NCBI GenBank assembly: GCA_008360955.1
Contig: LUCM01008144.1
Coordinates: 108,210-172,209, forward strand
Reading direction: 5' to 3'
Length of the DNA stretch: 64,000 bases
DNA from: Fasciolopsis buskii
Taxonomy: Eukaryota; Platyhelminthes; Trematoda; Plagiorchiida; Fasciolidae
The notes below the pieces were generated by a model, which worked only from the letters and a program-made list of their open reading frames with translations, searched no databases and was not told the origin of the DNA. This document shows, piece by piece, positions 13,111 through 26,000 of the stretch (its first letter is position 1; each line of letters starts with the position of its first letter). Made by a program: the position numbers and the translations under genes.

Positions 13111-13816
13111 GGGCTTGCATTTAGTTCAAGTCTCATTACCAGCTGAAGTACTTTATGCTTGCTACCAACCGGGGGATCAAGGATGTGGTTTTTTAAGCTA
13201 CCAACGATATGTTTGATCAACAATAAGTTGATGAAAGGAAAATTTTTAACCTTCCTCGACTTCACGAACTTTTACAATCGAAGTGGATCCCGTTGTGCCT
13301 TTGTAAATTGTGAACTAATCAGTTTCAAGGTCAGACCAATAAAACATTCATTAGAAACGCCGAAAACTAGGCAAACAAAAGACGAAAACGACTTCAATGG
13401 ACTAAACTTCGGTCAAGATAACTCTCCGATTGAACAGTCCGAGAATCCTGTCTCCCCATCTGAAATCAGCAGCAGAGCCGGGATCACATTTAGTATTTTA
13501 TTTCTACTCTTTCTCAGGAAGTTCGGCATGCAAAATAATATTTACAAGCAATAAACGCGTTGACGCAGATAGAGAGAGGGAAGAAATCAAAAAGACGGAA
13601 TCAGATAACTGTCATATTGATCCTATTCGAAACAGTACGAGATTGTGATCGTCACTAGATGGCCTTGAATGCATGAGGAGGGACAGCATTGAAAAACGTC
13701 TTCTGATGGATCAGAATATTCCGGGGATGAAAACCCTTCATGGCTGGTTATTATTCACGAGGCAATTTAGACCCGCGATGCAATCGTACTTTAGAGACCG
13801 GATAAAAGACCTCGGA
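13111..13816. other. 3' flank of WWOX
   Basis: The region downstream of the WWOX stop codon, probably holding its 3' UTR. A possible polyadenylation signal is at 13497-13502. The plus-strand open frame at 13159-13554 matches nothing known. Confidence 0.5.
13497..13502 (-). terminator. Possible WWOX polyadenylation signal
   Basis: The minus strand reads AATAAA here, about 315 bases after the WWOX stop codon. No other exact AATAAA was noticed between it and the stop. The area is AT-rich, so a chance match is quite possible. Confidence 0.35.
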
Positions 13817-14068
13817 TCAGATGAATTGTTCGCGAAGATACGGGGAGAGAGCAGCTTGTGTGGCCTCCCACAGAGCACATGAGGATCGCAGAAGATAGGG
13901 CGCCTCCCAATGACGTGTGAGCAGTGTACTTCGTGGACGGCACTGATGCACGTAAACGACGGAGCGCATCGAATAAGAGATCCGCCTGCGTGGGTCTGTC
14001 TCGGCCAATTTCCATGTGTTTAAACTATCATCCACAGCACAAAGCACAGGAGTGGCGGCCACCTGGTC
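13817..14068 (-). CDS. WWOX: WWOX exon 8: C-terminus and stop codon
   Basis: The acceptor GTGTACTCAG ends at 14069. 83 codons and a TGA at 13819-13817. It starts DQVAATPVLCAVDD, matching human QQGAATTVYCAAVPE position by position after the joined FGQAL of exon 7; human has its last intron at this point, also in phase 0. Further on, VVYVHQCRP matches the human MYFNNCCRC strand, and SSCALWEATQAALSPYLREQ matches the closing ARTLWALSERLIQERL helix. It is about 20 residues longer than human between these blocks. The end position is firm. Confidence 0.93.
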   Translation of the reverse strand, partial: DQVAATPVLCAVDDSLNTWKLAETDPRRRISYSMRSVVYVHQCRPRSTLLTRHWEAPYLLRSSCALWEATQAALSPYLREQFI

Positions 14069-17000
14069 CTGAGTACACGGGGTTTAATGAAACACGATTT
14101 ACTGATGAATGGTCTAACCTAATTTTAAATGAGATTATGAGCATATGAACATTTCCACATTATTCATCCTATTTGTTTAGGCTAACATAAAACATTCACG
14201 TTCTTTTTGACAAGAAAACGAAAAAACCCATACAAGAGGTGGAATGCGGAAACGTGATGCAACAACGTAACGACAATGTGATTGCTTACGTGCAAGTATT
14301 GCCTGGTCTTCCTAATTTGGGAATAGTATCTACTTTTAAGCTTATCCCATGCCTGTCAAAATGGAACTGAGAGGATTTGGCCTAGTTCTTTCAAAAATTA
14401 ACCCTGCCTACAAGCACTATTTTCTGATTACAATGTCACAGAATGGCAAAATAAAAAGAAACAAATTCAGTCACAAAAAACACCTACAGGTTTTCCTGTT
14501 TCCGAGCATGAAGAATCCACCGGATACGGTCTATGGTAGATTGAATACACTTATGCGATGAATGCGTACCGAACCGGATCGTGTGTCTTCCATTATCACA
14601 GGCTTTCTGCCGCGTTGGCAACCGAGAAGCCTCGCTCTTCCAAATCCATTAAACACTCTTTTTGCAAGAAACATTGCCAACTTTCGTTCTTCCGAAATAG
14701 AGGTCGCCTAACAAGCTTCAAAAAAGTGCGGGCTTGATAGTTTTCCGATGTTAGCATTAATGGAAGAGCAGCAAATAGCTTAAGTATTCAATTCACTTGG
14801 CTCCCTTTAGTGTCCGAACCCTAAACCAAATAAGACAAGCTGCCCTAGCCAGAACTCTTGAGAATTATAAAGTAGATGCACGCTGTCTCCGAAACGCGCA
14901 TACAGGATCCCACTTACGTAATCACTATTAGTAGCTCAGATACAACCTCATTCTCTTGCTTCACTATTAGGGTGTCCGGTGATTGGCTGACAGATAGCGA
15001 AATTTCACATCCAAAACACTTTCAGACATTCAGAGTCTCCTGCACAATGAATTTATAAAACTTGTATTAATATCTTCAACATGCCTCGAGTCGCAAATTC
15101 CAATTCGGACATACTTCTGCTTACCGTAACTCCATTTTATCATAAGTTGCTTGTCTGCTGGTTGATCATATGAAATTGTTTGCAGAAATACGGAACTGTT
15201 TGGTTCGCTGAATGTAGATCCTTTTCAAATTACATTTTCGTATTCTCGATATTGTGATTCTAAATTCACGCAAACGATGTAAAAAGCTAACAACTCCCCC
15301 ATTCGGATACATAAAGCTTACGGTTGACCTGATGATTCTACAGGATGTTCATGATGTGACGAGATTTTCGAACTTCGATTATTGTATTTCACCGACTGGG
15401 GCAGGTTGGACTTTCGGATAAGGGTTAACTAGATTCGTCCCTTCTGTTGGTTGGAGACAGTTAAGTACAACAGGAAGTAGGAAGTTTGATCTCTCACCTT
15501 CAAGAAAGAAACGGAACCGATTCAAAACAAAGTCCCTTGCTTGACTTCGATTTAATCAACTTTTCGAACCGCCTTTTCTGATTGGATGGTTTCGGTTATT
15601 TGTCCTACCCCGGAGTTACAAAAATCGTTATTTGGTTAAAAAACTGCTAACATTGGTTTGTCTGTCTGATTTTCACTTCCGGAATGTCACTTGACTCGAT
15701 GGCGATTATTGACTTTCCCAATGCTGCTTTTCTAGTTGGCCGATCGATCCGTGCAGATGTCGCAATGCTGGACAAAAAATTTATTTTCAATTAATGTAGG
15801 CGAAATCCCCGAGTCTTTCTTCATCTATAGTAATTTTTAGTCGATTGTTTTCTAAGCCAATATTCGCTCAAGGAAGGACTATACGCTTCTCCGTCGTTTC
15901 TTAGGTTTGTTGTATCATACTACAGCTTCACGAATCACACTGTTCCCCGATCGAAATCTTCTGCACTGACCATCGGGGTTGGGAAATATTTACAATAAGA
16001 AAACAGGGCTGAGGAGGAAAAAGGTTCGTCGTTTGGAACCATGCTACCCTTGATGAGGTTCAACTTAACAACCAATTTGGATGAGAAAAGTAGTACACAG
16101 TTGAGAAACAATGGAATCAAGCTGAACAGTTGTCAGCGGGAATAGCACCAGAGGCTCTCGTAGCCCAAGAAATAATTGCAAAACGATGGCAAACGAAGGT
16201 ATGATCTATATGCGATTTCGTCAGATTGCAGCCGGAATCAGCGATCAAACAAAACTGATAATGAGTTTGGGGATTCGAAACTTCTTTTTAATTTATACAG
16301 TATACTTGCATGAAGTCAGACTATAGGACGAAAGAATAACCAGGAGAACAGGTTAGGCGGAATGAGTGTGAGGAACATTTTTTGTGCATATCGTTGTCTT
16401 CTTGAAAGATCGAAACAGTAGTGAGCGCACTCTCGCATTTCAGTCATGTTTGTATTCGAGTTCTCGGTCTTAACCTAAATCTGAGACCCTCAGAATGGGC
16501 GCAATGAAACTAAGGGATGGGACAAATAAAATGTATTCCCGTCACTTGGTGTCAAATTTAAGCTGTTTGGATCAATTAAGTCTATCGATTTTGTCATTTT
16601 CAATAGCAGAAATGTGTTAACGAAGGCGAAGAGAAAAGAAAACGTTTACTTACTAAAGCTTGACCAAATACGGTTCCGATTAGCCAGAACAAGTACAAAA
16701 ACGGACGCATCCATCGTGGGGCTCGAATTGCATGCCATCGGGCTTGACAACATCCGTTCAGAGGACTACCTTGAGAACATGCACACAAGACCGGGTCGAG
16801 GCCAAATCTTTCGGGGGAATTAGCTGACCTTAGGGTCAATCGACGTTGTAGTTCAAACAAATAGAGCAACTGGAAAAGCTTGGACCATCGATATTGATCC
16901 AACCAGTCGGATAGGCTGGAGACAACATGAGTGAACTGCCATGGAAAAGTCCCAGCGGAGATATCCAATAGAGGCAAGCCACCACTGATAATAATAAGAT

Positions 17001-20000
17001 GCAGTCCGTATGAATGAACGTGTTCCGAGGGCGGAAGAAGAGAGCACGGGGAGGTATGAGGTGAATCTATCGGTGACTATTCTTTTAACACCGTAGGTTA
17101 TTCCGTCGTTACTCAACCTTTCCTCGTTGTAGCTCAGCTACGTCTCATCGTTTCTCATCGATGTGTGATCATTTGCATTCGCTCACGTCAATCCTCACCC
17201 TGGTTTTGTCTGTTCACAACTGTACAGCGTAGCTCTTTTCAACAGCAAATCGTGGTTAAAACTATGTTGTATGAAAACCGGTGCTCATAATTATGCTACA
17301 GTTCTTCCTTGACATTACCTGGATCGACGGAGATTACACTGGAAAGGATGGACGTAAAAATAAATGCACAATACCTCATTCAAGAAATATCCTAAAGGAA
17401 ATTCATACGGCTAGTAAAATTGACCAACTGAGTGTCATTCTTTCCTTCGGTGTTCAGTTTGATATTCCGTGTTGACCAAAGCGATCGTGGATGTCCTCAG
17501 GTTAATCACAAACGTGTACACACTAGAAGGCAACTTCGTGACTCACAATCCTGCGGGTGGAACTCGGCACAATGAGCTAATACAAGTCGTTTGAAAGTAC
17601 ATTAGGCCAACTTGATTTTAAACTAAACGTATTGTCTATTGGAGATGCTACACAGCCGTGAACAATAAAAAAAACGAATTACTACACACGGGGGAGGAAA
17701 GGTGCGATGGGAGGAAGGATAAATGCGTCAAAGATTGGAATCGACAAATTAGGGCGGAGCGACGGAGAAACTCTCTCGAACAGAAGGACAAGCTGCCTGT
17801 ACAAACCGCATCCCTCATAAGTGCAGCAGGAAATATCTTACGAAAGTTGTTTCAACATCATTTAACTGCTTCGAACGAGGTCTTTTCAAATGACATCGAA
17901 ATGAACGTTGTGGAACGAGGCATAATTGAAAAAAAAACATTTGAACCAACCACACTACTGAAAAAATGATATGTCCGGAAAATTTTTAAGGTGTGGTCCG
18001 AGAGGCAGTCGATCAAGCGTAGCAACGTAGACAAATATTTTCTGCCAAACACAAGTGCGCCAAGGAAATAAAAGAGACGTTGTGCCTTGGCAACGCCAAA
18101 GACTTTTGTTTTATACAAGTCCAAATCCTAAAGGGAACTAACTATAAACCACACACCTCACAGAGCTTCCATCTGCACCTTCCCGATTACAAATAACCGA
18201 ACATTACAAAGGGTGCAAACAATGGCATAAAAACTGCACTTAACGTAACTCAGAAAAGTGGGCCAGAATTTTAGCAGGTCAAACCACCATGTGCCCAGGG
18301 TTATATGCATTCCCGGCACATCCAGCGGTCAGATTTGAAATCCAATTTCATTGACTTGTTCCTCATTCATGTAATAGGTTGTTCCTATTTTTAGAGGGAA
18401 CAGTTGAGTCTTTACGCTTCCCTACAACTACCTGTGCACACCTTGAAGCCTACCGGTGTGATGGATTCAACTTGATATTTTTCATTGTTGTTGTAGAAAC
18501 ATCATTTTGAAATTTTTTAAAGATAATGTGAAATTGTTCCACTAAAATGTACGAAATTCCCGGTGCGTGTCTTTTATTCTGGTTGAAGAAGCACGTGACT
18601 GCAGCTAGGACACCAGTTCAAAAGAACAGCCCCGACAATTCACGTGATGTCACCAAGTGGAATATAATTGGGTCAGTGATGTGTTTATTTTACTGTAGGT
18701 CGGAGCTGCCAAACCACGGTCACAGGGCCATAAATAATGGACGGATGCTACTACTAAATAACGGAAAACCTGTGGCGTATCCGAAGAGGAATTTTTAATG
18801 TTCTATTGTCTAATCTTTGCTTACTTTTTACACGTGGCCCATTAAGCCACATTTTTACTTTTTTAGATGAAGTGAATTTAACAATTCCCCAAAATATGAT
18901 ACTTACCGTTCAAAAATTTCGCTTGAAACCGGATGCTAAAAAAACGAAGAAGTATCGGAAAATCAAAATAAGTGCCAGTTGGTTTGACCTGAATCGACCG
19001 GATTTGTATATCGTAGCCCAAAACCGGGGGGCGTCGAATGAAAGCTGACAAGTCACGTGATTTCTTCTAATTAGGTCAGTTATATCTGCTTGTTATTTGG
19101 TGAGACCGATACAACAAAGCTGGTTGACCCGTATAGGAAACAACATGTCTGGGTGGTTTACGTGTGTTAAAGCACTTGTACATTATCCCATCTCCGCATT
19201 ATCAACAATTCCAGCAGCAGACGGTCAAACACAATTTCGCCCTGATCTCCAAGTTATGCAAATTCGATTCCAGAAATGCATATGCAACGCCTCAGGACGC
19301 TGGACTTACCAATGTTGTTAGTTCCTCTTCTAAGTCCACCAAAATGGAACAGGTTGGCTGAAGCATCATGTGAATTTACGAGGCAAGCCAATCAAGTAGG
19401 TCTGCTTGGATTGACAATACAATCGACATTCCCCATATGATGATGTGACACACTAGAAAAAAAACAGCGCACATTGACGCCGACAACTGCCAATGACGTA
19501 GCCCGCAGTGAAAATGTGATTAATAGTTTTACATTTTAGACTTGACCCGTCCCCACCTACTGTGCTTACATTGTACGAATTTCGCCATCCACTGGTTCCA
19601 CCAGTAAACAGAGTTTTCAGCAAGAGCCGAAATCGATGCAGCAAAAATTGTGGCACAATGGTCCCATTGTGAAATGTCGTTCATGTGTCCGGAGAATTTC
19701 GTAATTCTTGTTGTTCGAGTTTCGCAAAACATGCACGTATGTCAGCGTCGATCAAAAGAAGCATACTTTGTGAGGAAAACATTTCATGGTTAACCAATCT
19801 ACTTCCATTTGTTATCGAGTGTATTTGCAAGATGATAGGATATGGTATATGCGTATGCGTCATAAAGGGTAGGATAATTCTTTAGAAAAGCGCATGGAGG
19901 CTACGAGGAATTTCAAAATAACAATCAAGGACCTCGAAAGATTATTCTTCGCTGTCATTAATTTCACGGGGAGTATCTAACTACTGTCGAACCGTTAGTG

Positions 20001-23000
20001 ATTCCATCGGATAACTTCAAAATATTGGTTAGGTTCAAGCCCTTCATTCATGCTATCTTATTCGGTTAGGTTGATCACAAAAATGACGGGCCGAAGACAG
20101 CTAAAAATATGGAATGCAGTAAGTGCATGTTTAAAGTAGCAATTCTGAGCTGCATTACTGTCATGGCTCTTAGGGCATCCTCCGCTTCTTTCGTTTTCGT
20201 CAATTATTGAATTTACATTTGTGGTTGACAGGAAACCTGAGGCACGCATTAGTAACCACATCATAGCAAACCGATCTCAACCCTACAATAGAATTGAAGG
20301 TACTTTGGTACAGTAGGTAAGACATTACAACTTCAGTGAAATATCAAACTGACGTTGCAAGTGCCCCACTCCAGCGTGTGGCGCTTGAGCCTTAGATACG
20401 CGCGTGCCTATTCCTATTATCGTGCAGCCATCGTCAGCCAAGCGGCTGCCGAGGTAGGTGAAACTCCCGACAGCCGTTAGATCTTCACCATCGAGTATCA
20501 AGTTCGGTACTAACGTCGTCCAGTCGTGTAACGGTGCTTTACACCTTGAAGGTGCAAAGCACATGCTGAATCGAGCTACAGTCCTCGTGAGTTCGTCTAC
20601 TGCAGACTGCACTCCTTCTGCAGATTCGAACTAGCACACGGAGTTATCTACGTAATTTAGGTCATAGCTTCGCTCCATTTGCCATTTCGACCTCTACATC
20701 CTGAACACCTTCTGAAGCATCCTTCATTACATTGTCCATGAAGAAGTTGAACAAGAATGGAGAGGTGAGACACTTTTGTTGAACACTTCTAATCGTTTCG
20801 AATAAACTTGAAACTTCACCGTATATGCATAGGCATGAGAGTATAATGCTCCCAGGAGGTTGCTGTCTGGGATTATGGGACTTTCCATTTCTGTCGCATA
20901 CGGTTTCACTAACCGAAATCCGAAGCCGCGCATAAGCTTAAACAGCCTTTGACTGTTACCTGAAGCAGCTGTTACTTCCATTTACCCGGCTATCTTAACC
21001 CACCATTTTTCATGATCCTTCTTAAGACCTATCTTATTCACCTCATCGCAGTTTGAGAGCTGTCGCCTTTGCGCCTTTGGACTTGGCGGCTTTTGCGAGA
21101 TCCAGTGCCTTTAATAGACGGTAGGTATAGGGATGCAAGTGAAACATGAAGCCAAGTGCATCATCTCCTTGATTTGGTTCCACTGCTCGGTATCAGTACT
21201 GCCCGTCGGAGATCTTGGCTGTCCAATAGTTTCTGTTCATAACTGGTGCAAACGGTCAGATCAGACAGACGTTCTACGGCTAACTGGGTTTGCGTTCACG
21301 ACGCTGACCATGGAGTTGCTGGAAAAAACGCACTAAAACTGACGCATGGTCCGATTCTACAAACATGGTCAAGTAGGATCAGCAGTTCTGAACAGGACCT
21401 CGCCAACGGTAGGTCACTGCGATATGGTCAACCTGACTCAAACTACCTGCTGAGTTAGATTACGCTGTCGTTATGCAACGCGAACTGCGGCGGAAATTCG
21501 TATCAGATAGGTATAAATGATTGTCCACACAAGATTGGAGAAACATACCCCGCTGAGTCGGCGAGGAGCAACGCCCACCCAAGCAAGCTTCCAACTTGTG
21601 CATTGAAATCACCTGCTACCACTATGAAGTCAGAGCCTTTGCCCATCTGAACAAGGGCGACAAGTTCGCTTCGGAACTTTTCTTTTTGTATGTCGGCCCT
21701 ACAGTCTGCTGGGACGTACGTCGATCTGAGAAACAAGTCGCAATTAACAAAGCTATCCCTTCTTACGCCAACTGACTCCCACGGCCTTACGGCACATTAA
21801 CACCTAGTAAACGGGATCCAGTCCAAAAGAATCGATTCAGGCTTTTCACTCATGACTATCACTACACCGTACTGACTCGCAGCTGGGGCTGCTTCATCTC
21901 ATAATGAACCCGGAAAAATCTTGATGAGATATTAGGTGGAGTTGGTTGATATACATTATGCAAAGCCTAAATTTGTGCTTCGCTGACGCAGCAGACATCA
22001 CTAGTTGGTGAGTCCATTGTCAGCGCTAAACACGCTTGCTGATCAGCCTGAATGAGCACAATCATAGAAGGCGCTGAGTTTCAGAGACTAAAGACGCTTG
22101 AGAAAACTTGGGCTACCAGGGTGAAAACCACCTGCTACACTATTTGACAATGAGCCGTTGCATGTTTCGGGCATGTTACCGATAAGGGTAACATGGGTAG
22201 ACAGAGCCGAGAAAGAGAAGGTTGGGAAAAAAGGTTGAGTAAAAGAGAGGGAACTCTGAACAGCAGCAAGTTTATCATTAATCTCCCTGCTCGATGGAAT
22301 GGAGAACGCGGTCCTGACTATCCCGCGCGATGACCGATACAGTATGAAATTCTCCGAAAACGTGTAACTCAGGGGGAATAGTAGACGGCTACCAGTAAGG
22401 AGTCCAGCCACTAAGCAAGGGAAAAACTAGGGTTCCCAACCAAAACGTTTAGTTCTAACAAGAACCTGTATGCAAGACAACGGGAAGTAGCTTAATGGAT
22501 CAATTATCCTTCCTCCCCATTTTCCGATTGAGTTCTCAGCTCCAATCAACCCCCAACTTGAAAAACCCAGAGACTACTTCATCAGACCTTTACTCGTTGA
22601 CCTTCCATGTACGACTGCAGCATCGGCTCGAGAGAAGACGTCCTGTATAGCTCGTCGGGCGATACAGGCAAGCAAGCCGTCACATCGCATCAGGGTGGAG
22701 TCTCGCTGTGACGAAAACAAAGGAAGCGGAAGATGTGTCAACGAGCACGAAAGTCAATTAGGCCAGAGTGGCTGCTCCAGACATGTACTCACTTCTTTCC
22801 CTGTTTCCAAATGGCTTCGGCTTTGCTTTTTACTGATCAGCCTAACCGAATGAGAAATTTATCGACCGGTTTAATCTGATCTTGGCGATAACAAAGAAAA
22901 CGATCAAGCAAGGAAAAAGTTAGGAACATCGAACTCGATATCTTAGACTATATTAGTTAACTTAAAGCAGTTTCAGGGAACCAAGCATACACGGTGCTCA

Positions 23001-26000
23001 CAGAATGCCCTCTCTAATAAAATGCTCAAGTTTCGACAGTCTTGAGACAAATATTTGAAAGTGGACCCCGTGCTTATTGTCATGAGACTTGAATGTCCCG
23101 GTCTCAGCGACACGTCTCCGGTTCGACGCTACCCAACTGCAAAGGGCTAGGCGCCTGCCACAAATTCGGGTGGTTAAAACAGCTACCACTGCTTTCGAGA
23201 CGTGCTCATCAGCGTACTTTTGAGTGAAAGACGACCTTTAGGCAGTTAAATAATATTTGGTACATGTTAGCAGTAGGAGATTGAGTGTTTCCATGAGATA
23301 ATTCACCATATGATATCATCGTTCAACTGACCACCAAGAAAACATGGAAGCACCGTACAGCTGTTTCATCCTTGTTAGGAATCATTAACAGTGCATATTT
23401 ACAGCGCCCGAACAGGGACGCGAACCCGAGACGAAAAATTCTGAGTCGAACGCCTCAGTCATTATGCTACTGGGCAGGCTCTTAACCGTTTGTTGAACTT
23501 CACCACACGATGATGTTGCACCCATCCGTCACTGACTTGCACGGCCACGGGCCGCTAGCGTAATTAACCCCTACGGATAAATGACTCCTCTGATGTGATC
23601 AGGCTCATTTCACCCCCTTCCATACACAAACGGTCAATGTCGACAGCTTGTACGGAGATTCGATTGGCTTGATTTTACGGCTTCAAATAAACGTCGATAT
23701 TATCGAGGATCAACATTTTGTGGCCTATCACTGAGTTTCGCTCTTTCGCAGCTGCTCCCAGCTTGAAAGCGATGAACTCGTCAGTGGACGGCTGGTCCGG
23801 GTATGTTTCTTTCCATGAACATACGACACCGGGAAGCGCTAGTCATTCAAATTCAACCACACACGTTTCAAAAGCAGGACACCTGCAAAAGCAGTCCAAA
23901 TTGTTGACCGATCGGTTGCCGACGGTTTGCACTAAACGTGTAAGGTGCAATTCCGAATCGAGGACATGCTTTCAAGCGGGTGCACTTGTGATCGTCTTGA
24001 TGTCGACAAAATTATAAAGAGGAACATCAGAATCGACAACAGATCTTAACTCAGTAACAAAAGTGCGCTTCAGAATTTTATCCGCATTCTAAAAAACTAT
24101 CCTAAGAAACGTTGTTCAAGGTAGTTGAAACATCGGAAAATTGTTATGTCTAGCCACCGCGGCATGTTCTGATAAGATAAGTTCGCACATTCCCCTAGTA
24201 GTATATTTCGCCACGAACAATGGGGATTGACACGAAAACCCATCCGTACAAGATTTTTTATGTGAATGATTTCGGTGACAGATGTTAGGATATGTATCGC
24301 AATTTCTCAACAACGAGTGATAGAAGACGTGAAGGAATGTTGTAGCTCAGTCTGCTTTGGGATGTTCTGGTCTGAAAATAACGATATTTGACGTAGAAAA
24401 CCAATAAACCAAGACAAAAAAAGTATCATGCTTCATTTGGCAAATGAAAGAAAGTTGGCAGTGCGAGTAGAGCAGCTGCTCTGCTAACTAACCTTGACAC
24501 ATTTTATCGGATATAACGTCTACGGGATTCTAGAACGTCTCAACGGTGACAGATTATCACTTGCGTTTCAATATAGTTTTTATTCACTACTTCATTCATG
24601 GATTCGCACACTTCGATACAACCTTTAGTTTTGAAAATCTCCGACCGTCTACAGTGGGTTGAGAACAGGAGTGTGAAACAATAACAGGTTGCTAGTTAAA
24701 TCTGAGTTGCGGAATGAGACATAAGCAAAATGAAAAACGGTTTGTGCTTGATAATTTATTATCACAAAAGCAGGACAACGTTCGTTTGTGTCACTCACTA
24801 AATTTAAGGACAAATACAAATAACTGCCCAAATTCATTTTGTGGGCCAACCGATTCGACTTATTTTTTGCTTATAAAGTTTTGATCTCCTCGTAGATCGC
24901 GGTGCAGTAGATGTATGGATTTGATTGTGAGAAACCGTTGACGGCTGAGTTATTCGAACCAACCACATGGACGCCATTCACGTCGCGGTAGTAGTACCAT
25001 ATGTGTTGGAGCAGGTGATCCGACAGTTCACGGGCAAAAGGGATTCTGGATAACGCCAGGACGAGATTCGTCTCCAGGTTCAAATCCCACCGGGGACATC
25101 AAATTTTCCTATCTAGATCTAGTCGGAATTCTTTAAATCTGTCAAATTGTTTATTAAAAAGGTTGGTTTTGGTCGTTTGCGTCGCTCATGCAACCTATGC
25201 GCATTGCATTCAATTGCCAAAACACTCCGATCCGCTTTCTCTCTCTCTCTCTCTCAATAAAAAGGAATTTCCCTTCCAAACGTCAAGGACAGCGATTCAC
25301 TCTACCCTGCTCACTAAGATCTCTCATCGGGAACCTTTAGATCACTATAAGCACGTGGCTACAGGACCGGAATTAGCATGACAACACTTAGCTAAATGCA
25401 AATGAGTAGACCTTAAACATGTTTTTCACGTAAACCGCTGACTAACTGGATCCTATTGAGGGTCCGTGGTCGGATGCAGAACAACCCTACCTAGAATGAC
25501 CCTTATTGACAATGAGGTATTCTGGAATCTTATATGCGTTATAGCCTAAGCATGCGTACAAGAAGAAAAGCGACACGACCGATCCACTCATAACTAACTT
25601 GCAGCCTCACCATATAAGTCAAAGGGGATACGACAGTTCTTCGCGGTGTTGTTTTTTTGTCAGTTTTCGTCATGACCACGTTTTATCTGAAGCTGGGGAA
25701 TGCAACTAACGGATAGTCAGAAATGGTTGTTGTTCTGTGTTAAGAGGTGGAGATTGTGAGGTAAGACTACGAGCTAGTTTCAAAAATTCGCAGGCTTTTT
25801 ATTTCGGTACGATCAGTCATGTAACAGTGAGGATGGATCAGGTCTGAGAAGCAGGACCGGGCTAATGACCTAAATGGTTGCAGGCCAGGAGGCAAGGTGG
25901 GGAGCCAACCATTCGCTCTAACTCTGAAACAAAGAAAAAACGGTCTATACCATTTCAGGATTGAGTTCAGAAAAATAACATTAGAAGAGAGGCTGTAAGT

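Larger units (their letters stand above)
16985..24870 (-). other. WWOX intron 6
   Basis: An intron (or introns) of about 7.9 kb. It contains an RTE LINE with a deleted reverse transcriptase core (20290-22420, minus) and a tRNA-containing fold-back/SINE copy (23269-23640). The phase mismatch between exons 6 and 7 leaves room for an unseen small exon here. Confidence 0.75.

Noticed and set aside
25010..25100. A B-box-like GGTTCAAATCCC beside WWOX exon 6, as if from a tRNA gene.
   Set aside because: The T-arm bases do not pair and no A box is present at the right distance; the stretch is intron and exon start.
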